A DNA stretch of 64,000 bases. Origin: Neomesorhizobium sp963726065 (GTDB lineage: Bacteria; Pseudomonadota; Alphaproteobacteria; Rhizobiales; Rhizobiaceae). The stretch is taken from NCBI GenBank assembly GCA_963726065.1, contig CAVSAU010000014.1, positions 62,001 through 126,000 on the forward strand. Reading direction: 5' to 3'. A program made the position numbers and the translations under genes. Below, in pieces: positions 35,710-44,663 of the stretch; the first letter of the stretch is position 1; the number at the start of each line of letters is the position of its first letter. The notes beneath the pieces were generated by a model, which saw only the letters and a list, made by a program, of their open reading frames with translations, made no database searches and was not told the origin of the DNA.

Positions 35710-37899
35710 ATGACAGTCGAACTGCTTGAAAACGGCGCCGAACGGTTTGTCACCGCAGGCGGCGTCGCGATCACCCGGCAGCGCCACGAAACGCCATATC
35801 ACGGCGCCATCGAGGCCTATATCGATGGGCTGAACAGCCGGCGCGGCGCGGTGTTTTCGTCCAACTACGAATATCCCGGCCGTTATACGCGCTGGGACAC
35901 CGCCATCATCGACCCGCCGGTGGTGATTTCGGCGCGCGGCCGCGCCATGCGGATCGAGGCGTTGAACGCGCGCGGCGAGGCCATGCTGCCGACGATCGCG
36001 CTGGCCATACTGGCCGAGAAGGACGTCACGCTGACCCAGACGACCAAGCGCCGCCTGGCCTTGAAGATCGCCGAGCCCGGCCGCGCCTTCACCGAAGAGG
36101 AACGCAGCCGCGTGCCGTCGGTGTTCACCGTGCTGCGCATCATCACCAACCTGTTCAAGACGGACCACGACGCCAATCTCGGCCTCTACGGAGCTTTCGG
36201 CTACGATCTCGCCTTCCAGTTCGACCCGGTCGAGCACGTGCTAACCCGCCAGGAGAGCCAGCGCGACCTGGTGCTTTTCCTGCCCGACGAGATTCTCGTC
36301 GTCGACCACTATTCGGCGAAGGCCTGGCACGACCGCTACGACTATGCCGGCGACGGCTTTTCCACCGAAAACCTGCCGCGGGAGCCGGCCGAGGAGCCGT
36401 TCAAGCCGGCCGGCCGCATTCCGCCGCGCGGCGACCACGAGCCCGGCGAATATGCCAGGCTGGTCGAGAAGGCGAAGGAGAGCTTCCGGCGCGGTGACCT
36501 GTTCGAGGTGGTGCCGGGGCAGATGTTCTACGAGCGCTGCGAAAGCCTGCCCTCGGAGATCTGCCGGCGGCTGAAAGCGATCAACCCATCGCCCTATTCC
36601 TTCTTCATCAATCTCGGCGAGGGCGAATACCTGATCGGCGCCTCGCCGGAAATGTTCGTGCGGGTCAACGGGCGTCGGGTGGAGACGTGCCCGATTTCCG
36701 GCACGATCAAGCGCGGCGAGGACGCCATCTCGGATTCGGAACAGATATTGAAGCTGCTCAATTCCAAGAAGGATGAATCCGAACTGACCATGTGCTCCGA
36801 CGTCGACCGCAACGACAAGAGCCGTGTGTGCGAGCCGGGCTCGGTGCGGGTGATCGGGCGGCGGCAGATAGAGATGTATTCGCGGCTCATCCACACGGTC
36901 GACCATATCGAGGGGCGGCTGCGCGAAGGGATGGACGCGTTCGACGCGTTTTTGAGCCACGCCTGGGCCGTCACAGTGACCGGCGCGCCGAAGCTGTGGG
37001 CGATGCGCTTCATCGAGCAGAACGAGAAGAGCCCGCGCGCGTGGTACGGCGGCGCCATAGGGATGGTGCATTTCAACGGCGATCTGAATACCGGGCTGAC
37101 GCTGCGCACCATCCGCATAAAGGAGGGTATCGCGGAAGTTCGCGCCGGCGCCACGTTGCTCTATGATTCCGTGCCGGAAGAAGAAGAAGCCGAGACCGAG
37201 TTGAAAGCCTCCGCCATGATCTTTGCCATCCGCGACGCACGCGCCGGCAATGCCGCCGCCGCCGAACATCAGTCGGCGCTCGTGGGGGAGGGGGTCAACA
37301 TCCTGCTCGTCGACCATGAGGATTCCTTCGTCCACACGCTCGCCAATTATTTCCGCCAAACCGGCGCCACGGTATCGACGGTGCGCACGCCGGTGGCGGA
37401 AGAGATGTTCGACCGGCTGAAACCCGACCTGGTCGTCTTGTCGCCAGGACCCGGCACGCCGAAGGATTTCGATTGCGCTGCCACCATCAGGAAGGCCCGC
37501 GACCGCGGCCTGCCGATCTTCGGCGTCTGCCTCGGCCTGCAGGCGCTGGCGGAAGCCTATGGCGGCGAACTCAGGCAATTGCACATTCCGATGCACGGCA
37601 AGCCCTCGCGCATCCGCGTATCGAAGCCCGGAATCATCTTTTCCGGCCTGCCGAAGGAAGTCACCGTCGGCCGCTATCACTCGATCTTCGCCGATCCGGT
37701 GCGGCTGCCGGCGGGTTTCGTCGTCACCGCGCAGACGGAAGACGGCGTCATCATGGCCTTCGAGCATGACAAGGAGCCGATCGCGGCCGTGCAATTCCAT
37801 CCCGAATCGATCATGACGCTTGGCCACAATGCCGGCATGCGGATGATCGAGAACGTCGTTGCGCACATGCCGCGAAAGGCCAGGGAAAAAGCGGCGTGA
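35710..37899 (+). CDS. trpE(G): Fused anthranilate synthase TrpE(G)
   Basis: A 729-residue bifunctional enzyme converting chorismate and glutamine to anthranilate, the first committed step of tryptophan synthesis. The TrpE part (residues 1 to about 520) has the chorismate-binding motifs SPYSFFINLGEGEYLIGASP, PISGTIKRGEDAISD, SDVDRNDKSRVC and YGGAIGMVHFNGDLN. The TrpG amidotransferase part (from about 530) has LVDHEDSFVHTLANYFR, the nucleophile Cys in FGVCLGLQALAE, and the His/Glu pair in FHPESIM. The ATG at 35710 has GGAGACGGG just upstream. The fused form is typical of rhizobia. Controlled by the trpL attenuator. Confidence 0.96.
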   Translation: MTVELLENGAERFVTAGGVAITRQRHETPYHGAIEAYIDGLNSRRGAVFSSNYEYPGRYTRWDTAIIDPPVVISARGRAMRIEALNARGEAMLPTIALAILAEKDVTLTQTTKRRLALKIAEPGRAFTEEERSRVPSVFTVLRIITNLFKTDHDANLGLYGAFGYDLAFQFDPVEHVLTRQESQRDLVLFLPDEILVVDHYSAKAWHDRYDYAGDGFSTENLPREPAEEPFKPAGRIPPRGDHEPGEYARLVEKAKESFRRGDLFEVVPGQMFYERCESLPSEICRRLKAINPSPYSFFINLGEGEYLIGASPEMFVRVNGRRVETCPISGTIKRGEDAISDSEQILKLLNSKKDESELTMCSDVDRNDKSRVCEPGSVRVIGRRQIEMYSRLIHTVDHIEGRLREGMDAFDAFLSHAWAVTVTGAPKLWAMRFIEQNEKSPRAWYGGAIGMVHFNGDLNTGLTLRTIRIKEGIAEVRAGATLLYDSVPEEEEAETELKASAMIFAIRDARAGNAAAAEHQSALVGEGVNILLVDHEDSFVHTLANYFRQTGATVSTVRTPVAEEMFDRLKPDLVVLSPGPGTPKDFDCAATIRKARDRGLPIFGVCLGLQALAEAYGGELRQLHIPMHGKPSRIRVSKPGIIFSGLPKEVTVGRYHSIFADPVRLPAGFVVTAQTEDGVIMAFEHDKEPIAAVQFHPESIMTLGHNAGMRMIENVVAHMPRKAREKAA

Positions 37900-37911
37900 T
37901 GATCGATCTAC

Positions 37912-37943
37912 TTTTTCCTTCTCCCCGTTTGCGGGGAGAAGAA
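37912..37943. repeat. Palindromic repeat directly before the cation efflux gene
   Basis: CTTCTCCCCG (37918-37927) and CGGGGAGAAG (37932-37941) are perfect arms around TTTG. It belongs to the CTCCCCG/CGGGGAG family. Its right arm holds the only good Shine-Dalgarno (GGGGAGAAG) for the ATG at 37952. Confidence 0.78.
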
Positions 37944-37951
37944 AGCTAGCC

Positions 37952-38863
37952 ATGGCGGATTCCAAGCAGAAAGTCGCGACGCTCGCCGCCTGGTCGATCG
38001 TCATCGCGCTCTCCGTCCTGGCGCTGAAGGCGTTCGCCTGGTGGATCACCGGATCGGTGGCGCTCTATTCCGACGCACTGGAATCGATCGTCAATGTGAT
38101 CGCGTCGGGGGCAGCACTCTATGCGATCCGCATCAGCCACAAGCCGGCCGACCGGGACCATCCTTTCGGCCATCACAAGGCCGAATATTTTTCGGCGGTG
38201 CTGGAAGGCGTGCTGATCGTCGTGGCTGCGCTGCTGATCCTGGCCGCGGTGTGGCGGGCCTGGCAGGCGCCAGCCGTGCTCGAACGCCCCTGGACGGGAC
38301 TGGCGGTCAACGGCTTCGCCTCGGCGATCAACGGAATCTGGGCGCTGATCCTGATCCGCGTCGGGCGGGCGGAACGTTCGCCGGCGCTGGTCGCCGATGG
38401 CCACCACATCATGACCGACGTGTTCACCTCGGTCGGCGTGATCGCCGGGTTGATCGGCGCCGTCGTCACCGGCTGGACGATCCTCGATCCGCTGCTTGCC
38501 GTTGTCGTCGCCCTCAACATCCTGTGGCAGGGCTGGAAGGTGATCGGCTCCTCGATCGGCGGGCTGATGGACATGGCGGTCGACACGAACGAGAACATGC
38601 GTATCCGCGACATAATCTCGACCAACAGCAAGGGCGCTTTGGAGGTGCACGACCTGAAGACGCGCATCGCCGGCCGCGCCACCTTTATTGAATTTCACCT
38701 TATTGTCGACGGTGACATGGCGGTGCGGGAAAGTCATGTGATCTGCGACCGGATCGAGGACGCGCTAAAGGCCGAAATCCCCAGCGTGCGCGTCACCATC
38801 CATGTCGAGCCGGACGACGAGGCGAAGCTGCCGCTCGGCACGACGGCGGTGCCTTTCGCGTAG
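37952..38863 (+). CDS. Cation diffusion facilitator-family metal efflux transporter
   Basis: A 303-residue inner-membrane antiporter for divalent metal cations (Zn, Co, Fe or Mn). The metal site is formed by SDALESIVN (variant of the usual HxxxD, with Asp and Glu) in helix 2 and by DGHHIMTDVFTS (HxxxD) in helix 5. PFGHHKAEYFSA follows helix 2. The cytoplasmic C-terminal domain reads ALEVHDLKTRIAGRATFIEF and VTIHVEPDDE. The metal cannot be predicted. Its ribosome site is part of a palindromic repeat. Confidence 0.9.
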   Translation: MADSKQKVATLAAWSIVIALSVLALKAFAWWITGSVALYSDALESIVNVIASGAALYAIRISHKPADRDHPFGHHKAEYFSAVLEGVLIVVAALLILAAVWRAWQAPAVLERPWTGLAVNGFASAINGIWALILIRVGRAERSPALVADGHHIMTDVFTSVGVIAGLIGAVVTGWTILDPLLAVVVALNILWQGWKVIGSSIGGLMDMAVDTNENMRIRDIISTNSKGALEVHDLKTRIAGRATFIEFHLIVDGDMAVRESHVICDRIEDALKAEIPSVRVTIHVEPDDEAKLPLGTTAVPFA

Positions 38864-38968
38864 GGCGGAATGTCGCCAGATGAGCTGGGCATTTGTTCCG
38901 GCCGAGTCAACCTTTGAAATAAGTCGTTCCGGGTTTAAATCGGCGGCGACTGCGGCTACCAAGGCGCC

Positions 38969-40055
38969 ATGGAACCAGCCGAGTCGTCGCGACGCGAACC
39001 GCTGACCGGCAAACCGCCGGGTCTGCAGTGGCTTATCCTGCTGGTCATTTCGGCCCTATTCGCTTTCGTCCTCGAGATCGCAGCGCTTCCCGCCGCCCTG
39101 CTGATCGGGCCGATGCTGGCGGCGATCGTCACCGGCACCTATGGCGCGACCGTTCGCCCGCCAAAAGTCGGCTTCGCCGCAGCGCAGGCGATCGTCGGCG
39201 TGCCTGATCGCGTCGTCGCTGTCGCCGAAGATTTTCTCGTCCTTTGCCGCCGACTGGCCGCTGTTTCTCGCCGTCGTGGTGGCGACGGTTACCGCATCGA
39301 GCTTGCTCGGCTACCTGATCAGCCGCTGGAGGATACTGCCCGGAACCACGGCTGTCTGGGGCTCATCGCCAGGGGCGGCCACCGCCATGGTGCTGATGGC
39401 CGACGCGTTCGGGGCGGATGCACGGCTGGTCGCCTTCATGCAATATCTGCGGGTGATCTTCGTCACAGTGGCTGCGGCACTCGTCGCGCGGCTGTGGGTC
39501 GACACCTCCGGCGTCGAAGCGCCGCCGACCGTCTGGTTTCCGCCGATCGAGGCCGGACCTCTCGCCGCCACCTTCGGCGTGGCGCTGTCGGCGGTTTTGC
39601 CGGATGGCTGGTGCGGCTGCCGGCGCCTTATTTCCTCGGCGCGCTGATCGTCGGCGCCGCGCTGCATCTTGGCGGGCTGAGCGACTTCCAGCTGCCGGAA
39701 TGGCTGCTGGCGATTAGCTATACGCTGATCGGCTGGACGATCGGCCTGAATTTCAACCGCACCATCCTGCAGGCATGCTGCCCGCGCGCTGCCGCAGATC
39801 GTGCTTTCGATCATTGCGCTGATGACGTTCTGCGGCGGGCTCGCCTGGGTGCTCGCGCACGAACTGGGCATCGATCCGCTGACCGCCTATCTGGCGACCA
39901 GCCCGGGCGGCATGGATTCGGTGGCCATCATCGCGGCGGCTTCGGATACGGTCGACATTTCGTTCGTCATGGCGCTGCAGACGGCGCGCTTCCTGTTCGT
40001 GCTGGTGCTCGGGCCACCGATCGCCCGGCTGATCGCGCGGCTGGTCAAGGTGTAA
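38969..40055 (+). pseudogene. AbrB-family membrane protein, frameshifted
   Basis: About 360 residues and ten predicted helices when repaired. This is the Pfam AmoA/AbrB family of inner-membrane proteins, unrelated to the Bacillus regulator AbrB. It starts MEPAESSRREPLTGKPPGLQ, LPAALLIGPMLAAIVTG, then WGSSPGAATAMVLMADAFGA in another frame, LISYTLIGWTIG-like sequence, and a C-terminal ATSPGGMDSVAIIAAASDTV, which repeats the N-terminal half motif as expected of an inverted-repeat transporter. Breaks lie near 39215, 39600 and 39785. Substrate unknown. Confidence 0.78.
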
Positions 40056-40285
40056 GCGAGCCTTGAAGGGATGTTTCCAGCCGCTTCGAGCGCCGATAGC
40101 GCAACGCGGTTTCCTGCATTTTGGCCGTGATCTTTCCTGCCTCCAAGGCATCGGGACAGGGGAACATGCGGCCTGGAACATAATTCGTCTTGCGGACGGG
40201 AGCCCCGATTGTGCTAGACCTCAGCGAGCCAGTGGACTGACGTCGTGTGGAACGGCAGCCAAGCGGCGCTTGAGGTGGGGACGTC

Positions 40286-42483
40286 ATGAGCGTTTCGGTC
40301 CGCAGTGCGTTTGTGGTTTTGGTCCTGATCGCCGGCCTGTTTTACGGCCAGCCGGCAGTGTCTTTGCACAGACGCCAGCGCCGCCTCCGCCTGACAAGGT
40401 CGACCGGCTGCTCGAGCTTCTGTCCGATCCCGAGGTGAAGGCCTGGCTTGCCGCGCAGGGCAGAGCAAGACCGCGCCGCCTGCCACCACCACCGCCACCA
40501 CGGGTGACGGAACGATGATGGTGGCGCCTTCCGACCTCTCATCGGCGCTCGACACCACCCGCGGCCGCATAGACGAGATGGTGAAGGCAGTGCCGCTGCT
40601 GCCGGCGCAGTTCGAACAGGCGGTGGGTAAACTCCGGGCCGAAATCCGGGACGAGGGAACGCTCGGCATACTCGTCCTCATCATCGGCTTCGCCGCGGTC
40701 GGGTTCGGTGTCGACTGGGTGGCACGCCGCCTGCTGTCGGCTTACCGCAGTGGATGAACTCGATGCCGCCGGATACACCGCACGACCGGGTCAAGGCGCT
40801 GGGCAGCTCGCCTGCTTTATTCGGCCATCATGGTCGGTGCTTTCGTGGCGGGCAGCGTCGGCGTGTTCCTGGCGTTCAACTGGCCGCCGCTGCTGCGCGA
40901 AATCGTGCTTGGCTATCTCTCGGTGGCGATCGTCACCTGGGCCGCCCTGACGGTGACCCGCGTCTTCCTGCTGCCGCCCAGCCTCGGCGTTCCGCAGTCG
41001 CAGCGAAATGCGCGTCTTCCCGATGAGCGACGAGCGCGCCGGCCACTGGCACCGTGGATCGCCATCAATGTCTTCTGGCTGATGTTCGTCGTCGTCACCT
41101 TCGCGCTGATGGGCACGTTCGGCTTCGACCGCGTCAGCCGGACTGCGTGCTGTCCGATCCCGACCAGCTTCGATCCAGCTCGTGCTCATCCTGCTGGCGG
41201 TGTGGCTGCGGCCGAAGCTGCCGTCACAAATCGATGCTCGAAGGCCGAGCGTCATCGGCGCGCACTCGGCTGGTCGTGGCTGCTCAGCCTCTATTTCACG
41301 CTGGTCTGGATCATCCAGATCGCCGGCGCCTGGCGGCTCTATCTGGTTTGTGATCGCCGCCGCGGCATTGCCGGCGGCGATCGTGCTCGTGCACAGAGGC
41401 GTGCACTACGTGCTGCGACCGCCCGAACCTGAGACCGGCGCCAAGCCGATCGCGCCGGTGATGCTTGCCGTCGTCGACCGTGGCATCCGCGTCGTGCTGA
41501 TCATTGCCGGCGCGCGCTGCTTCTGGCGCGCGTCTGGGGCCTCGACATGTGACGAGACGGCCGGCGACAACATCGACCAACCGCCTGCTGCGCGGCGGGC
41601 TCAAGGCGGCCGTCATCGTGCTGGCTGCCGATTTCGGCTGGAGCATCATCAAGGCAGTTATCGCCCGGCGGCTCGGCGACATGCCAGGGTCGGAGGCGGC
41701 CGGCACGGGCAGCAGGATCCGCAGACAGGCACGGCTGAGGACGCTGCTGCCGATTTTCCAGAACATGCTGCTCGCCACCATCATCGTGATCACTGGACTG
41801 CTGATGGTGCTGTCGTCGATGGGCATCGAGATCGGGCCGCTGATCGCCGGCGCCGGCGTCGTCGGCGTTGCCGATCGGCTTCGGCGCGCAGACGCTGGTC
41901 AAGGACGTGATCTCCGGCATCTTCTACCTGCTCGACGATGCCTTCCGGGTCGGCGAATACATCCAGAGCGGCACCTACAAGGGCACGGTCGAGAGCTTCA
42001 GCCTGCGCTCGGTGAAGCTCAGGCACCATCGCGGCTCCTGTCTATACCGTGCCGTTCGGCGAGCTCGGCGCGGTCCAGAACATGAGCCGCGACTGGGTGA
42101 TCGAGAAGTTCTCGATCAACGTCGACTACGACACCGATATCGAGAAGGCGCGCAAGATCATCAAGAAGATCGGCCAGCAATTCGCCGAGGATCCCGAATT
42201 CGCGCCGCACATCATCGAACCGCTGAAGATGCAGGGCGTCGAGAATTTCGGCGACTACGGCATCGAGCTCAGGCTGAAGCTGATGACGAAGCCCGGCGAG
42301 CAGTTCATCATCAAGCGCAAGGCCTATGTCGCCATCAAGAAGGCGTTCGAGGAAAACGGCATCAAGATTTCGACGCCCACGGTGCATGTGCAGGAAGGCG
42401 CCGGCGCAGGCGCTGCGGCAGCGCACCACGCAGTTCAGAAGGCAGCGAAAGAGGCGACCGCGGCAGCAGCCGGAAAGGCATAG
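40286..42483 (+). pseudogene. Mechanosensitive channel of the MscS family, multiply frameshifted
   Basis: About 730 residues when repaired. A signal peptide (MSVSVRSAFVVLVLIAGLFY) is followed by a Pro-rich linker (PAPPPPDKVDRLLELLSDPE), an extended membrane region, and then the conserved MscS pore and beta domains: GIEIGPLIAGAGVVGVA, FGAQTLVKDVISGIFYLLDD, FRVGEYIQSGTYKGTVE. The C-terminal alpha/beta domain reads VIEKFSINVDYDTDIEKARK, ending in an Ala-rich tail. At least eight single-base breaks occur between 40360 and 42030. The final 145 codons (from 42049) are clean. It would release osmolytes on hypo-osmotic shock. Confidence 0.78.
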
Positions 42484-42545
42484 GCCCGGGCAGCGGTGCG
42501 CTGTCGGGGCCTTGCGCCGCCAAACCGGCTCCTGTATGAGAACGC

Positions 42546-42665
42546 ATGCATTCGCGCCAGGCCACCGTCGTCTCCCGTCCGTCCGCTTTCGCGGGCGCGA
42601 CGCTGCGCGCACTTTCCTCGACCCTGCTTCTTCTCGGCCTTATCGGCGATCGCCGGGCTCGCTAG
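42546..42665 (+). CDS. Probable leucine leader peptide upstream of leuA
   Basis: A 39-residue frame beginning MHSRQATVVSRP and containing STLLLLGLIG: six Leu and one Ile codon within 13 codons, near its end, 130 bases before leuA. Mutually exclusive hairpins follow: CGCCGGG (42651-42657) with CCCGGCG (42673-42679), or GGAGCA (42667-42672) with TGCTCC (42702-42707) plus inner CGGTC/GACCG. This is the layout of an amino-acid attenuator, but no strong U-tract was found after the second hairpin, so a terminator is not proven. Confidence 0.5.
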   Translation: MHSRQATVVSRPSAFAGATLRALSSTLLLLGLIGDRRAR

Positions 42666-42795
42666 AGGAGCACCCGGCGGTCGAAAAGCCGTACGGACCG
42701 ATGCTCCTTGCCAGTCACAATCACCGCATAACCTTCTATAGTGGCGCTGCTTGCGCCCGGCCGGATCGCCCTGCAAGCCGCCTGGAGACGAGACG

Positions 42796-44512
42796 ATGAA
42801 CGCACCGCAACGCGCAAACAGCGAAGAAGCCGCGGCACGCAAGGGCATGCCCTCTGCCTCGCGCAAATATGAACCCTATCCGATGGTCGGCCTTTCCGAC
42901 CGCACGTGGCCGTCCAAGCGCATCGAAAAGGCGCCGATCTGGTGCTCCGTCGACCTGCGCGACGGCAACCAGGCGCTGATCGACCCAATGGGGCACGATC
43001 GCAAGGCGCGCATGTTCCACCTGCTGCTCGACATGGGCTTCAGGGAGATAGAGGTCGGTTTCCCCTCGGCCTCGCAGACAGATTTCGATTTTGCGCGCTG
43101 GTGCATCGAAGAGGGCAACATTCCCGGCAATGTCGACCTGCAAGTACTGGTGCAATGCCGCCCCGAACTGATCACCCGCACCTTTGAGGCGCTGCAAGGC
43201 GCGCAGACGCCGATCGTGCATTTCTACAATTCAACCAGCGAGTTGCAGCGCCGCGTGGTGTTCGAGAAGGATGTCGCCGGTATCAAGCAGATCGCCACGG
43301 ACGCGGCGAAAATGATCGCCGACATGGCAGCCAAGGCCGGCGGCGGTTACCGCTTCCAATATTCGCCGGAGAGTTTCACCGGCACTGAACTCGAAGTGGC
43401 GCTGGAAATCTGCAATGCGGTCGCGCAGATCATCAAGCCGACCCCGCAGAACAGGCTGATCATCAATCTGCCCTCGACGGTGGAGATGTCGACGCCTAAC
43501 ATCTATGCAGACCGCATCGAGTGGATGTGCCGGCAACTCGACAACCGCGACAGCCTGATCGTCTCGCTGCATCCGCACAACGACCGTGGCACCGGTATCG
43601 CGGCGACCGAACTCGGCCTGATGGCAGGTGCGGACCGCGTCGAGGGGACGCTGTTCGGCAACGGCGAACGCACCGGCAATGTCGATATCGTGACGCTGGC
43701 GCTCAACATGTATACGCAAGGTCGTCGATCCGGAGCTCGACTGCTCTGACATCCAGCGTATGCGCGACGTCTACGAATATTCGAACCAGCTGAAGATCGC
43801 GGAGCGCCATCCCTATGTCGGCGAACTGGTCTACACGGCATTTTCCGGCTCTCACCAGGACGCCATCAACAAGGGCATGAAGGCGATCAAGGTCGCCAAC
43901 AAGCAACTCTGGGAAGTGCCGTACCTGCCGATCGATCCCGCCGACGTGGGTCGCTCCTACGAAGCCATCATCCGCATCAACTCGCAATCAGGCAAGGGCG
44001 GCATCGCCTATGTGCTGCAGGCCGATTACGGCCTGAACCTGCCGCGCAACCTTCAGATCGAGTTCAGCCGCGACATCCAGTCGATCACCGACGCGGAAGG
44101 CAAGGAGGTGCCGGCAAAGCGCATCCACGACCGTTTCCTCGACGTCTATGTCGAACAGCCGCAAGGCAGGTTGAAATTCGTCGACCACCAGACCTATCCC
44201 GATACCGAACGCAAGGGACTGCGCATCGTCGAGGCGAAAATCGTCGATGGCGGCGTCGAAGTAATGATCAGCGGCTCCGGGACCGGGCCGATCGACGGTT
44301 TTGTCGATGCGCTGTCACGGCATATCGGGGTGCCGCTCTCGGTGTTCGACTATTCCGAGCATTCGATCCAGCGTGGTTCCAACGCGGCGGCGATCAGCTA
44401 CATGGAAGTCGAGCACCCCGGCGGCAGGATCTTCGGCGCCGGCATCAACACCAATATTGTCGCGGCTTCGCTTGAAGCGGTTGTGTCAGCCGCCAATCGC
44501 ATCTTGCAATAG
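42796..44512 (+). pseudogene. leuA: 2-isopropylmalate synthase, one frameshift
   Basis: About 571 residues when repaired; the first enzyme of leucine synthesis (2-oxoisovalerate + acetyl-CoA). The DRE-TIM metal and catalytic motifs are intact: CSVDLRDGNQALIDPM, EVGFPSASQTDFDF, SLHPHNDRGTGIAATELGLM, GTLFGNGERTGNVD. After a +1 break at 43716-43720 (GCAAG, where GCAG gives NMYTQVVDPELDCSD) the C-terminal half continues, including the regulatory LeuA dimer domain (GINTNIVAASLEAVVSAANR). This single break in a biosynthetic gene is almost certainly an error. Possible leucine attenuation upstream. Confidence 0.92.
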
Positions 44513-44552
44513 CACTCCAAAGACTGCTAGGCCAGCGCAGTCGAACAATCAA

Positions 44553-44584
44553 CCGCCCGCGCCAAAGCGCGGGCGGTTTTTATT
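44553..44584 (+). terminator. Rho-independent terminator of leuA
   Basis: CCGCCCGCGC (44553-44562), loop CAAA, GCGCGGGCGG (44567-44576), then TTTTTATT. A perfect 10-base-pair stem with a U-run, 41 bases after the leuA stop. Confidence 0.95.
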
Positions 44585-44663
44585 GATCCTCGCGCCACGC
44601 CTGCTTGTGTGCTGGAGCAGACCCGATATTATCGGTCCCGGCTCGTATCGAAAGGTCCGACGC

